A DNA stretch of 64,000 bases. Source: Aplectana chamaeleonis. Taxonomy: Eukaryota > Nematoda > Chromadorea > Rhabditida > Cosmocercidae. Shown here one piece after another: positions 22,397 to 34,799 of the stretch. The stretch spans positions 744,001 to 808,000 of the forward strand of contig JAPDOI010000214.1 in assembly GCA_029168955.1 (NCBI GenBank), given 5' to 3'. The notes below the pieces were generated by a model. It did not search any database and was not told where the DNA came from. It saw nothing but the letters and a program-made list of their open reading frames with translations. The number at the start of each line of letters is the position of its first letter. Position 1 is the first letter of the stretch. The translations under genes and the position numbers were made by a program.

Positions 22397-22950
22397 GTAA
22401 GCCGAATAAAGCTGTATAATCTCGGTCTACTGCTCAAGAATACCCATACGATATACTCTACGGAGTGATCATTCGAACACCTTTTGATTCAAGTTTTGTA
22501 TCGTTTTCTTCATGATTAAACTTCGCAAAAAAGCGGCAATATTAATGCAGAAACCGATGGATCACGTACTCAGTGCTGAGACCAAAACCTCTTCGAGTTT
22601 GTATGCTGAATTCGAAAACGATTTCGCTGCTTGGAACTGTGCAAGCAGCTCTCAAAAAGGGTGGAGATTCGCTTCCAATTGTAAGATCTAAATTGACCAC
22701 AATAAGTCTAGTGGAAAAAGGAAATGCGTTCCGAAGAACGTCGCAATAACTGTGCATGCACCCACTAACAGAATGATGCAGCTTATTTTATAAGCCTTAC
22801 GTCGATGGAACCGTGAGAGACGAGTCAAAAATTAAGCCATAAGTTCGAGGCTGGCCGTAACGTTCGGCAAAAAGGGGTTGTCCCAAAGCTTTGGTTGCTC
22901 AAGATGGCTCAGGCACGTTGAATTTGACTGTTTTGGACGCTCCCAACGAC

Positions 22951-23501
22951 TTAAAGGCAGTGGCCGCGATCAAATATTCTTGTCGCCTTTTTCTCTCTAA
23001 ACCCTTTTCTGAGTCTCGAGTAATAGGACCTATAAAAAAAATTGCGATAGAAACCACTGTTCTGGGTCAAAGCCTGAACTTTCTTGACTTTTGATGGTGG
23101 ACGAGCCCACTCCACATCATAGGCATCTATGACCTCTTATATCAAGAACATCAGCTGGCTTGAAATTGAATTTCAATCAACGAACCTTCGGATTTATGTA
23201 CACATCTAGTCAAAAACATTGACTGTAGTGCTTTCTTTCATTGTTCAACTGTTTTTATTTGGTAAATTTGCATTTATTTCTTCCTCTGAATGTCGATGAT
23301 TTTTGACTGCTCGGCATGAGACCGCGATCTTTTTGGAAGGCGCTGTGCACGTGTGCACGAAATGGCTTCTTCTGGCCCTAGAAACTCTAATTCTAGACCG
23401 TTTTTCACCGCGCTACCTTCATTGTTTTTCAGCTGTTTTCCACCTAAGCTGATTTTTGTGGTTTTTTCGATATCGTTTTTCCTCGTGACCACTGCCTTCA
23501 A
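22951..23501. mobile_element. MITE family A, copy 1
   Basis: The ends TTAAAGGCAGTGGCCGCGAT and TCGTGACCACTGCCTTCAAG form terminal inverted repeats. The 550-bp interior matches 48184-48731 in the same direction and 45506-46062 in inverse. Shared blocks include GGACGAGCCCACTCCACATC, AACATCAGCTGGCTTGAAAT and TTTTTGACTGCTCGGCATGA. No transposase is encoded. The 107-codon minus frame here is incidental. Confidence 0.85.
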
Positions 23502-24367
23502 GCGTTCTAGTACCAGCATTGTACATAAGTATAATGGGGTGGTTTCGCTTTCACTGCTCCTAATCTCTATGCCAGTAGTAAGTTGCACTGGGTCCAATTC
23601 ACTCAGTGAACCCTACCAATGATCACTATAATTGCCTGTCTCATGAGTTGGCCTTCTAAAGCGAGCATTCAAAAACAAACTGAGACTGTATTATTTCGCT
23701 CTTTATTTCACAAATTTCTCATACTAAGGGATATGCTTTCTAGAACTGTGTACTATGACGCAGAACTGTTTTTCAATATTGATGCCATATGACTTACAAA
23801 GATTTGACTGACGAAGATAATTCCCCGTAGATTCTGATACCTCTGATGTAATGCCGCCCACATCGTATATTTATCACATCCTGTTTTAGCTCTGTCACAG
23901 AGTGCTTGAAGTCTTTAATGACGACAGTTCCTCTTATATAGTGCCAAGCAGCACAATCAAAAACACTAGATGCAAGGAGAACTGTCTCAATCTATCTCAA
24001 ATTGAAGGAATGGTTATCGACATGGCACATTGCTGAAAATTTGGAAAAAAACTAAAGTGCTTTATGTGGGAAGTTTAACATGAAATGAGTTTCAAATCAA
24101 CACTGTTGTGCTGAAATCGGCGAACAATGAGCGTGATTTGGGAATTTACATGACCCCTAAAATGGACTTAAAATTTTATATTGTTAGTATGGCTCGTAGA
24201 GCATTTAGGGCTTTCTCCGTTATTTTCAAGAATGTTCGTTGTAACTTTTGGGCGGTTCGGTTCAGGCTCTATAAAGCTTATGCAATTCCCATTTCAAAAT
24301 ACGGTTCACAAATATGAGGCCCTTCGACAAAAAAGATGCAGGCGCAAATGGAGAAACTTTAGAGGCC

Positions 24368-24492
24368 GGATTCATCGTTGCGATAACCCTGGGTTTGCCG
24401 GTTTGGGTTGAGGTTCGAGGTTTAACACCGCTGATCTCACGCTAAGCCCAACACTTCTTGACAAACCCAGGGTTAGCACAATGATGAGTCCA
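24368..24492. repeat. Small hairpin element inside the LINE remnant
   Basis: CATCGTTGCGATAACCCTGG and CCAGGGTTAGCACAATGATG mark the ends of an inverted repeat about 125 bp long, with GGGTTTG/CAAACCC continuing inward. The same structure sits at the matching point of the copy at 33617-34790, so the insertion predates that duplication. Confidence 0.65.
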
Positions 24493-24510
24493 GTTTCAGG
24501 AAACTTTTAG

Positions 24511-24665
24511 AGTTCGAGTAATGATTTTATTCTGATGAATGGACGGGGCTGTGACAGTAGATCACCCTTCGCGGATCGAAACCCCATCGCCCAATGAGGC
24601 CACCAACCCCGCACGGCCAGCCGCCTGGTCCACGCGTCAGGCTAGACCAAAAACGGAAACCATAC
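24511..24665. repeat. Dispersed repeat R4, copy 1
   Basis: About 155 bp containing GGACGGGGCTGTGACAGTAG and CACGGCCAGCCGCCTGGTCC. Other copies, in the opposite direction, are at 33830-33985 and 60220-60383, with a small piece near 26615-26655. In the 60220 copy both edges are visible because it interrupts an RTE element. Size suggests a SINE or short MITE. A B-box-like GGTTTCGATCC is present on the minus strand, but I see no A box at the right distance. Confidence 0.65.
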
Positions 24666-25629
24666 AAGGGTATCACTTTTTCGCTGTGAATCTGACTCCA
24701 GCTACCGTCAATGTTTGCCTAACTATGCTGAGGGACTGAAACCATTCAACCTAAAGAGTCTACCTTATCGTCAGGTTTTGAGTAATCTAGTTTTCCGCTT
24801 CAGAGTGCATAAAGGGTAACTCAAGCTCAGTCCAAGCAAGTTTTAGGTTTTCAAACTTTCTCGACCGATTGTATATTGCTACTGTGTCCTAGGTTGAATA
24901 GAAAGCACAGGGGTATGGTTTTTGATTCACTCTTTTCTCGTTCTGCGGGATGGCTGGGGATGTTGCCGAAGCACTTGTCAGATGCTTCTAATGTCGGTAC
25001 TTTGAAGAGTCTGTTGCGCAAAATTGACTTATTATTGACTCTTCGTATTGCAGATTTCTAGTGTTTCGCATGGCCTATGATGTCGGTCACCGCTCCAACA
25101 TCAATCATATCCACCATACGCTTCGGCTTCAAGACCTACTCAGAACTTTTTGGATTACTTGATTTCCAGCAATCACCAGCAAAATCAACTTTATTTCGAC
25201 TAATTTAGCTTGAAACCACTTCATTTCAACTAAGGATCGACTTCTGCCAGAGACTATCAACTATGAATTGGCTTCAAAACAACTGTGTCCCCACATAGCG
25301 CTCATCCACAGAGGAAAGAGACTTGAAATTCACTTTGCCGGCCGATTAGAGATGATATAACGGTAGAAACAAGCTTTAATTCACTTAAAGTACAATTCGA
25401 ATGACGGCGAGCGCCGGTTTCGAAACATGGAAGATTCTCGATTGCCATTTTTTTACACTCTCACATTGCTCCCTATCTTCTGTTTCCTCTTTTTTTCATA
25501 TTGCCTTGTTTGGCTTCTTCTACTGATTCTTCTATTACAGTTTGGCAGTGCGAATCCTTCTCTATTCGACCTTTTTTTTTAGAAGTCTCAGCCAAAAATC
25601 ATAGACAAACTATTTAAAAGTAGTAGTTT

Positions 25630-25882
25630 GGCGGTCAACCATAGACAAACCATTTAGATGTTGCAACAGAGGAGGGATCGGATTTTACAAGCGCGATATG
25701 GATTGGAGCTTGCATTTACCTACCTTGACCTACGCTGATTCCCTTATTACAGCTTTAAAAAAACGGCTTAATGTTTTTGTTGCCCGCTTGATTTTGCTTC
25801 GATAAGTTTAACGGAGAAGCTTGTAAAATCCGATCCCTCGTCTGTCCCTACTTCTCGATAGCTGGTCTATAATTGACCGCCT
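25630..25882. mobile_element. Small TIR element (MITE-like)
   Basis: The inner inverted repeats are perfect over 25 bp (25668-25692 and 25819-25843; core GGGATCGGATTTTACAAGC). Outer inverted pieces GGCGGTCAA / TTGACCGCC lie at 25630-25638 and 25874-25882. The interior is about 130 bp with no coding sequence. It may be one element with two nested ends. Confidence 0.75.
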
Positions 25883-26139
25883 GATCGTATTTTTAGTTAT
25901 TTCACTTCATTTCCTAGCCTTTTTAATACTCAAAGCTATTTTACGCCAAAACATTTTTGAAGATATTTCAAGATATTTTTTAAACTTTTTTTTACTTCTG
26001 TATGGTGTCGCCAAATCGCTAGTCTTGCTAGGGAGCTAAATTTTCAGGGATTTCACATTTCCCAAAGGTTTCCTTTCTGGCGTGAAATTTGCTCCGCGAT
26101 ATCCGCTTTTGAGAGGTAAATTCTCTAACGGGATTACGT

Positions 26140-26320
26140 GAGATTTTGCCCGAGCCGCACGCGTACATTTCAGCAGAAGATTTCGCCCGCGAGAGAGGAG
26201 AAAATGCCCGCCTGGATGGGAGATTTTACCCGCAAGCTGGGGAGAAAATACCCGCAAGGAGGGCAGAAAATTTCCGTCGCGAGGGCGAGATTTCGCTTGC
26301 GCTAGAAAACACCATGCTAG
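26140..26320. repeat. Degenerate GC-rich short tandem repeat
   Basis: Variants of GAGAAAATGCCCGC and GATTTTACCCGCAAG recur about seven times at 20-30 bp spacing. This makes the 110-codon frame here arginine- and glutamate-rich. The frame looks like a by-product. Confidence 0.45.
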
Positions 26321-27829
26321 CAATGAGTGGTCATATTGCAATGAGTGGCCTCGCGGGCATATTCTCCACGCGCTACGCATCGGGCAAATTGTCCGTAAAC
26401 CAAAAATTTCATGGGAGTACCATTACCTTGCCGCCAGGCTTTGAAAAATGGGTACGACTTTTCTCAGGGTGGTTCTAGGCAGCTGCGAAGATCTTGCCCA
26501 AGCAGTTTTCGTGCTCCACGGCTAATTTAGTGTGTAAACCCACGATTCTGAGGTACGCTTAAAGGTTAAGGTATCAATTTCAAATCGGAATAGGAGCGAA
26601 CGCGCAGTCATTTTAGTGCCCCTCGCGGCCAGCCGCCTGCACCATGCGTCGGACTATAGGGCTACGCATAGTCCGGCGGGAAAAGTCGCGCCCCAATAAT
26701 GGGGATTATTAAAGAGCAGACTTCTGTAGCTGTGAAGGCTGTGAAGGTGTGCACTTTCATACAAGAGTTCCACGCACCCGGAGGTTTCAATTCCTGTTCA
26801 TAATCCACGGATAACACGTGCGTGCGTTTGGACGAGTTACACCCCGCCGCCGCCGTGAGGGTTACCTGCGAGTCAACAGAACGATGTTTTCTAGGAGTTG
26901 CGATCCGTATCTCACTAGGGACTGCTTCAAACTTCCCGTGGAGATTTGAAAAACCATGTTGTCGTTGCTGTAGGTCTGTGACAGTACAAAGACGATCCGT
27001 GCTTGAAATTCCCTGAATGGCTGCGGGGTTTCCGAAAAATGGCCTTTTCATTGTTTCACAAAAAGGTAAGGTACAGCCATCAGGGAATATTTGGGGTGTT
27101 AAGAAAAAAGTTTCGGATTCGGCTAAAAACTTTCATATGGGGGTGATTTAGAGCGCTGAAAAGGGTCTAGTCCTCGCCAGACTCAGGGTTACTGTAGGTT
27201 ACGGTAGGCATAAAGCCTTTTAACTGCCGTTGCTCACCCTCTAGAAACAAGTGTTCAGCCAAATCTCAGTTAATTTTTTGAACATCCTGAAAATTGCCAT
27301 TAGTGTACCCCTTTTATCTACGCAAAGCTAGCGAAGTGTTGTTTACAAGTTAATAGACTATACTTGTCAGCTGCATTCTGCTATACGGTATCAACAACTA
27401 GATAACAGTATTAGGCTACTAACTTGTTATAGAGCTGTTCTTACAGTAAGAGCAATTTTTGGTGACAAGTTGGTGAGTCTCAAGTTGTTATCCACGTAAG
27501 AACAACTATACCGTGGTTCGTTACGGCGACAAGCAGAAAGTTGTTCTCAAAGTCGAAATCAAGTAAACGAAAATGTTCTGAGTATTTCGATAGACACATA
27601 TCATTTTTTTGCCGTGCGAGTGTCTGTTCTGTTCTTTACATGACTGCCGAGAACTTTCTTTGCCCCTTTACCCTTCATATACCAAGCTGGCGATTTTCTC
27701 CACCCAACTTTTTAGTATGATCTTCTTCTTGGTTTGGATACTACCGATCACTGTCAAGGATATCAATTTCGCCTTTTTCCTGCTACCTTGGATAGCTCAG
27801 TTCGTACAAGGCATGTGCGGAAGATTTTG

Positions 27830-28760
27830 AAACCGAAAAATCGAAAAACGAAAAATTTTCGGTTTTGAATTCAAAAAATTCCGAAGGAAACCGTTTTTTT
27901 TTGTTTTTCGAAACGTGTTCTTTTCGTAATTACATATTTTTGACTGAAAAAAACAGGTTAGCGTAATCGAAGTGCCTCAATTAATGACAGAATAATGTTT
28001 TCTTAGTGAAACAAAAGCATGCGCAATCAACGTATAAATGTGAGAAATTTTATCCTTGTTGCGGGGGCGAATCCTGACAAAATTTTAGCGCTGAACACCT
28101 GAAATTCTTTTTATGAACTTTTTTTTCAAAACTGGGGTAGTTCTCTGAACATTGTGGTTTACATTCTCTCGCGTTTTGGATCAAAACTTTGGACTCGATG
28201 GTCGTCTCTAACATAATGAAAACCGAAACAAGTTGAAAATCGTGTGAAAGTCATAGATCTAAGCGGAGCAAACCTTGTACAGAGACTAACATCAATAGTT
28301 CCTGGCGCATAGCGCACTATTGCGTGAAATTCTTGCGCTGTCGTGTTGAATTTCAGTGTGAGCGGTCGCGTCGTGGTCAGCACTGACCAGGGTCAGGCGG
28401 GCGTTGTCCAGCTGGAGGACAGGGGGACATAAGAATGTTCGAAATTTTGAAGATTTTTTTAGGAAGGGAGGTAAAAACTTCGGGCCAAAACTTCAGAAAT
28501 CGGGAGTGTTCGCAGTGGCGTTTCTCTTTCTGTGAAGAAAACAGGTCGTGGAACAAGGGGTTCGGATGTGGTTGTCTCACATATTGTAACAGCAACTAAA
28601 AGATCAAAGAGAACAATTGCACAGCACCACAACAGTACATGTGAGAAAGGTATCTTTTCCCCACAAACTGATACCTAACACCTTTCCCACAACCTGAAAT
28701 CACCGAAGAAATCCGCCTAAAACAAGTTTTACCGTTGTCCGAAATCGCGCCTTGACCAAA
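27830..28760. other. AT-rich stretch without recognised genes
   Basis: No domain-bearing frame or clear repeat was seen. A stretch of short GAAAAA/TTTTTC motifs at 27830-27960 is low-complexity. Confidence 0.4.
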
Positions 28761-28785
28761 ATTGGACAACGCTATTTTTTTTCAG

Positions 28786-28809
28786 AAAAGCAATGCTGAG
28801 ATCCTGAAG
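28786..28809 (+). other. Candidate 24-bp microexon
   Basis: A strong acceptor (CTATTTTTTTTCAG) is followed by 24 bases reading AAA AGC AAT GCT GAG ATC CTG AAG (KSNAEILK) and then a donor-like GTAAAA. No flanking exons could be linked, so this may be chance. Confidence 0.15.
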
Positions 28810-28966
28810 GTAAAATGTTCATTCTTGGCCTATCGTCTACTGATTACCACGATGTCGCCCAGACACTTGTCAGTTGAGAGCATTGGGGGTTTAATTTACC
28901 ACCGCGGCGAGCCGTCTAAAAATATCGCGCTCCAATGCCAAAGCGCGTCTGCCACCGGCGGCGGTT

Positions 28967-31900
28967 TTGCGGGCACTGTCGAGGGGGCAAAAAGGAGGCC
29001 TGAGGCGTTTTGCTGACCTCAAAATGCTTGTTTGCATCTGCTATTTTGCCATTAGACCCGCCATCAGCGTCGGAGAGTACACCATCTACTGCGGTAACGC
29101 TGACGATAGGAGAGTGGGAGGCTGTGCAATAGCTGTAAGGAAGGATTTCAATGGTATGGTCAAGGAGTTTGGCTCAACGTCGTGCCGGAATGCATTCGTA
29201 CGACTGCGGGATCACAGAGGATTCAATCTGTGGATAGTGAGTGCTCATGCGCCCACTGAAACCGCCGAAGACAATTCGAAGGATGCGTTTTATGAGGAAC
29301 TCAATACGTTGCTGGCCAGGATACCTTGTCAACATGCTGTTGTCGTGGGGATTGACGCAAACGCGAAGATGGGACTTGATCAGGAAACCGAAGTACTCGG
29401 TAAATGGTTCTACCCAGTGGAGCAAACATCGGACAATGGCTACCGCCTTGTCGACTTTTGTGAACGCAGTGGTCTGATTATTGCATCGACATTTAAGAGG
29501 AATCATCGCCGCCATCAGCTTACGTGGCAGGGACCAACCCAGCTATCTCCAGAAGAGCAGCGGAAGCGGAAGATGACAACTTTGAAACTACAGCTTGACT
29601 ATGTCCTGACGAGGAATATTCCAGTATCGGACATTCGAAGATCTAGAGCTGTGTGGGATGTCGCATTCGATTCGGATCACCGTCCTGTTCTGTTGAACTT
29701 CACTGCGAGGATTCATAAGAGGAAGCGAGGGGCTCAGCCTCTCCAGAGGATTGACATGACAAGTCTCAAGGATGAAGAGTGCAGAAGGAATTTTCGACAA
29801 CGCGTTTCTATTCACATCGGAGTACGGACTAAGAGGAAACTTTGCGACGCGGATTCTTTTGTCAAGTGCATCCAGGACGCTTTGAAAGAGGCACTCCCGG
29901 TTGTACAGCCTAAGAAGAAGTTTGCCTACGTCTCAAAAGAAACAACATCTACCTACAACAGAGTATGTGCTCTCCGAACTGCAGGAAATTTCGTGGAGGA
30001 GAAGCGTCTGAGGAGGAAGTTGCGTCGGCAGCTTCAAAGTGACCGCGAACGAGAGTGGACGTGTAGAGCTAAGGAGTTCGAGAAGGCTTGGGAGGAGAAG
30101 AATCCGAAGAAAGCCTACACGTTGCTGCGGCAGTATAGCGGGAAGATGAAGAGATGTTCTCCTGTCTTGAACACTACCAATGGAGTTGCAGTTGGTGATG
30201 CGACGCTGCCAATATGGAAGGATCACTTCAGTTCACTACTGAATCGTCCAGCGCCATCAGTACCTGAGCTCCCGCATGTTCAGAGAACACATTACGATGT
30301 CAGTGAGGAACCGCCGACTGAGTCAGAAGTTTTGGATTGTGTCCGGAAAATGAAGAATGGAAAGGCAGGTGGAGATGACAACATCACTGCTGAGATGCTG
30401 AAAGCTCTTCCTCCGTCTGGGATTCGTGAAATGACCAACACTATCCGTGCCTTATGGGTGAGCGAAAGGATACCCGATTCGTGGAGACATGCGATCATCG
30501 TACCTCTTCACAAGAAGCTATCCGTCACGGATCCTAAGAACTACAGAGGAATCTCTCTACTTCGTGTCATGTACAAGGTTTTAGAACGTATCATTCTCGA
30601 GCGACTTATCAAACATCGTGAAGGAACGACCAGAGATGAGCAAGCCGGTTTTCGACCTGGAAGATCGACCATCGACCAAGTGTTCGTCGTGAGAAGAGTA
30701 ATTGAATCGTGGCAGCGGTTTTCGAAGCCATTACAGCTTGCTTTTTTGGACTTTGAAGCCGCGTTCGACTCTCCTCATTGTGATCGATTGCTCAATGCTC
30801 TGCGAGCAGATGGAGTCCCGGAAAAGTATGTTCGGTTAATCGAGGACATGAACAAAGGAACTACAGCAGCAGTTCGTACACCTGTCGGATTTACGTCAGC
30901 TTTCGAGGTGAAAACAGGAGTAAGGCAAGGAGCCGTTGCAGGACCTTTTCTTTTCAACTTCGCCGTTGATGACATCATGCGTAGAGTTGCAGAACAGTTT
31001 CCTGCGGATGTGATCCTAACACCATCAGGACGCTCCCTTGTCAACCTGGAGTACGTCGACGACATTGTGTTATTCGCTGAAAACAACGCAAAACTGCAAA
31101 GGATTGTGAACCTCGTTTCGAAGTATGCCGCAGCCTATGGACTTCGTCTTCTTCCCGACTAATGCAAGCATATGTGGGTCTCTCAGAGGCCTTCAACTGG
31201 AGTTTGTGTGGACGGACAACGTATTGAAATGGTGGACGATTTCTGTTATTTGGGCTGTTTACTGAAGAACGATGGTAGTTATGCAGCGGATATTCGACAA
31301 CGATGTGCGAAAGCTACGTCTGCATTTAATTCACTAACCAAGTGTTTGTGGTCTACCACCATCGCGAAGGAAGTCAAGTTGCGCGTCTACCTATCCGCTA
31401 TTCGCCCTATCATGATGTACGGATCGGAGACGTGGGCAGCACCGAAGACGCAGATGGAAAGGTTGGATTGCACGGAGAGGAAGCTTTTTAGGCGTTTGCT
31501 TGGATATTTCTGGCCGCGTGTATGCCATAACGAAGAACTTTACAAGGAAGTCGACGCAGTACATCAACGCTTGACACGAGGGAGGTGCCAGCATCTCCTA
31601 AAGCCATCTCAAGCAGCAATGGAAAGTCGACTTCGACTGCTCGGGCATATACTAAGAAGAACGCCGGATCGTCTCGTACAACACGCTCTAAGAATGCTTC
31701 CAAATCCTGTCTGGAAACGGCCACCTGGGCGTAGGCGAAAGTTCTGGACGGATGTGGTTAAAGAGGATTTAAAGTCACTCGGCATCGAAAGACAGTTCAG
31801 GCGCGATGTTTCGTTTCGCAGGAAATGGAATAGTGACAGCTGGATGGAATGTGTTCAAATTGTGGCTGAAGACCGTGAAAAATGGACACGGCTGACTACT

Positions 31901-31975
31901 AGGACGGCACACCTCGGTGAAGATGCGGAATGACCGCGTCAGGCGAAAGCCAACCGATTAAGTCAAGTAAGTCAT
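28967..31975 (+). pseudogene. RTE-like LINE, 5'-truncated, split by one stop codon
   Basis: One reading frame runs from 28967 to the stop at 31931-31933, broken only by TAA at 31160-31162 where related copies have AAA (Lys). Residues in order: endonuclease part (IDANAKMG near 29350; SDHRPVLL near 29675), linker, RT with KAGGDD, PLHKKLSVTDPKNYRGISLL, motif A FLDFEAAFDSP, motif B GVRQGAVAGP, catalytic YVDD (696-699), then the C-terminal part with WGSETWAA-type sequence (MMYGSETWAAPK) and RLLGHILRR. The endonuclease lacks its first block with the Asn and Glu catalytic residues, since likeness to the family begins only near 29043. The 3' tail ends in AAGTCAAGTAAGTCA. Young-looking but disabled. 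Confidence 0.9.
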
Positions 31976-33299
31976 TTTGCTATTCCTAGCTCTTTTAAAC
32001 CGCTTTTTCGACACTGGGAGCATGAAATTCTTCTTGCCTATCATTTTCCTGTCAACACTCAACAAGATTGATTATCGTCAAAGCTGTCTTCGATGCCGGT
32101 GTAGGTTACCAGCTATCTACGCTGAGTCGATTAAAGTTATTAGATTGGTGATATTTCCAACTGTCAAATTTTCTGGTTCTTCGGAGCACTATTCCTGGAA
32201 ATTATGACCATGCTCAGAAGATGCGCCGAATTCGTTTTAGTCTGATTAAGAACAGGAAATCCAAGAAATTTTGTCCCAATCCGTCTATTTTTCCATCGAA
32301 GTGATGTAGAAGAAAGAGCCGTTTAAGGAGGGGCAGATCATAATTGCTTGTGTGCCAAATGATTCTGAAATCAAGTGGAAGACGAGTGCAGACTTGCAGT
32401 AGACTTCCTGTAGGCAGCGAATGATCGACTGCAAGTCACATCAGAATCGCAAATTTTACACCAAAAAAAAGCTTTTGCGTTTTTTTTTTTCGATATTGAT
32501 TTTTTCGCCAAAAAAGGCGAAAAACGAAAAAATCATAAAACGAAAAACGCACACCCCTTGTACGTACCAGATCAAAGAGGCACCTGAATTGACCCCGCCT
32601 AGAATAGCTTCGGCTTGTTGCGTTGCCCAGGCTGGCAGTATCCTTCACCATCTATCCCAGCATCATATCAAGATGGCATACCACAAAACAAATATTGAAG
32701 GTTTTTCTTTGAAGGGATCGCTAGTTTCCAAACCATTGCAACATATGCTACTAAGTTCTTGGTGAAGGCAGCTACAAAAAACATACGAAACATTACTTCG
32801 TTCTCTGCGTTCAGAAAAGACCAGAGGAATTTTACTGCCTGTTGTTCCTTTGTGAATACTGCTGTTCTATGCTATGTTTTCTTCGTTCTTTGTTTTTTTT
32901 TGTTCATTCTTTGAGTGCCATAGGCGCTCTAGTCCCATTTTATGGCTGTCGATGTCGCCTTGAGAGCAATACAAATAAGTAAACGTAAATTGATTAAATA
33001 AAACTATGATCGGTTAGACTTTTCCACTTGTTGACTGTGGAAGCCTTGGCCTTTTCGGAGCTTGGGATTCCGAACTTTTCCACCAGTTATGGATTATATG
33101 GGACAACTTAGGAGCTGCGACGCATTCCAGGGGTACGGGTGATATGAGAATGAAGTATGCTTCTTACTATGGAGTCACCGGTGTCGAAACGCTTATCCAA
33201 CAAAACTGTACAGGTATACATAGAATGGCGATTTGAAATCCATGTTTGCAGTTGAAGAAAACCTCTCAGGACCGAGTTATGAGGGGTTCGCCCAGTTGA

Positions 33300-33600
33300 A
33301 AAGGGCAGTTTCGAAGGTGCTCAGAAAAATGTTCGAATTTGGTTTGAAACTTTTTCTTCGGTGTTGTCCGTATTTCCGAACGCGAATATAAGGTCCGTCT
33401 TGTGATAATCTGCGGCTTACTGTAGCTTACGGTAGAAAAAACGCTATGTACCTGGCGCTACCTACCTGTGTCCTTTTTGAAATCACTTAATGATCATCAT
33501 TTTCGTATTCAGCGCCCCAAATAACTCCCACGGAAAAGTTTTAAATCAAGTCAGAGACTTTGACCAAACTGCCGTATAATCACCGTAACCTACTTTTGTA
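33300..33600. repeat. Diverged dispersed repeat copy
   Basis: Contains GGCTTACTGTAGCTTACGGT, GGCGCTACCTACCTG and CAGCGCCCCAAATAACTCC in the same order as 12540-12840. Old interspersed repeat without coding sequence. Confidence 0.5.
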
Positions 33601-33616
33601 TCCGCCTGGTCGCCGC

Positions 33617-34790
33617 CTGGCCACCACAGTAGCGATATACAATTGGCCGAGAAGTTTTGGAAACTCAGACTTCCCCTTTTAGGACTCTGAAGCAAAAACT
33701 AGAACACTCAAAACCTGACGATAAAGGAGACTTTTTAGGTTGAATGCTTTCAGTCCCTGAGCATTGTTAGGCAAACATTGACGGTAGCTGGAGTCAGGTT
33801 CACAGCGAAAAAGTGATACCATTTATAGGTTCCGTTTTCGGTCTAGCCTGACCATGGACCAGGCGGCTGGCAGTGCGGGGTTGGTGGCCTCATTGGGCAA
33901 TGGGGTTTCGATCCGCGAGGGGTGATCTACTGTCGCAGCCCCGTCCATTCACAAGACTAAAATCCCTACTCGAACTCTAAAAATCTCCTCAAACCGGATT
34001 CATCGTTCTGCTAAGCCTGGGTTTGTCTATAAGGGTTGGGCTTAGCGTGAGATCAGCGGTGTTAAATCTCAAGCTAACCACAACCCAAACCGGCAAACCG
34101 AGGGTTATCGCAACGATGGACCCGGCCTCTTTTTTTTCTCCATTTGCGCCTGCATCTTTTTGGTCGAAGGGCCCCATATTTGTGAACCGTATTCGAAAAT
34201 GAGAATTGCATAAGCTTTATAGAGCTTGGACAGAACTGCCTTATCGTTACAACGGACATTTTTGAAAATAACGGAGAAGGCCCAAATGCTCTACGAGCCA
34301 TAATAACGATATAAAATTTTAAGTTCATTTTAGGGGTCATGTAAATTCCCAAATCACGCTCATTGTTCGCCGATTTCAGCACAACAGTGTTGATTCGAAA
34401 CTCATTTTAAGGTAAACTTCCCATATGAAGCACTTTAGTTTTTTCCCAATTTTTCAAGAATGTGCCATGTCAATGACCATTCTATCATTTTGAAGATAGA
34501 TTGAGACAGTTTTTCTTGCAAGTAGTGTTTTTGATTGTTCTGCTTTGCACTGTATAGGACGGACTGCCCTGAAGATTTCAAGCACTCTTAGAAAGAGCTA
34601 AAACAGAGTGTGATAAAGATACGGGGTGAGCGGCATTACATCAGAGGTATATGGGGAATTATCTTCGTCAATCAAATCTTTGTAAGTCATATGGCCTCAA
34701 CATCGAAAAACAGTTCTGCGTCATAGTACATAGCTCTGGGAAGCATCTGCCTTAGTCACGAGGATTTTGTGAAATAAAGTGCTAGATAAT
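33617..34790 (-). pseudogene. Inverted second copy of the CR1-like LINE block
   Basis: On the minus strand this matches 23700-24873: the upstream GTACTATGACGCAGAACTG block, the NERDLGIYMTPKM frame (34074-34382), the small hairpin and repeat R4 in the same order. Likeness ends at TATATCGCTACTGTG, whereas copy 1 continues into the LINE C-terminus. Since nested insertions are shared, the two copies derive from one composite ancestor. The RT frame has a changed segment after MARRAF, from a frameshift, and no catalytic core. Confidence 0.75.
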
Positions 34791-34799
34791 CCAGTCTCA

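Larger units (their letters stand above)
18789..22466 (+). mobile_element. Penelope-like element insertion with inverted pseudo-LTRs
   Basis: A 12-bp direct repeat, ACTCTACGGAGT, flanks the unit at 18789-18800 and 22455-22466 and is the likely target-site duplication. Inside, 18839-20120 and 21176-22457 are inverted copies about 1280 bp long, symmetric about one point. I saw only a handful of differences by eye. The left copy is preceded by about 38 bp not present on the right. PLEs are known for pseudo-LTRs that can be inverted and for a short extension on one side, so this fits. The unique part, 20121-21175, encodes the N-terminal two thirds of the reverse transcriptase. Near-identity of the arms implies a recent event. 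Confidence 0.9.
23700..25061 (+). pseudogene. CR1/Jockey-like LINE tail with nested insertions
   Basis: Frames around 24108-24317 read NERDLGIYMTPKM, then MARRAFRAFSVIF and LYKAYAIPISKYGSQI. This is the C-terminal part of a LINE reverse transcriptase (the DLG and EY.S block of CR1/Jockey types). The last piece (24876-25061) reads FDSLFSRSAGWLGMLPKHLS and ends at a TAG, the usual C-terminal block with the WN.LP-type motif altered. Between them lie a small hairpin (24368-24492) and dispersed repeat R4 (24511-24665). The catalytic YADD region is absent. The first 1170 bp recur in inverse at 33617-34790. Confidence 0.75.

Noticed and set aside
26662..27051. 129-codon minus frame
   Set aside because: No recognised domain, overlaps another frame, and the region starts with a fragment of repeat R4.
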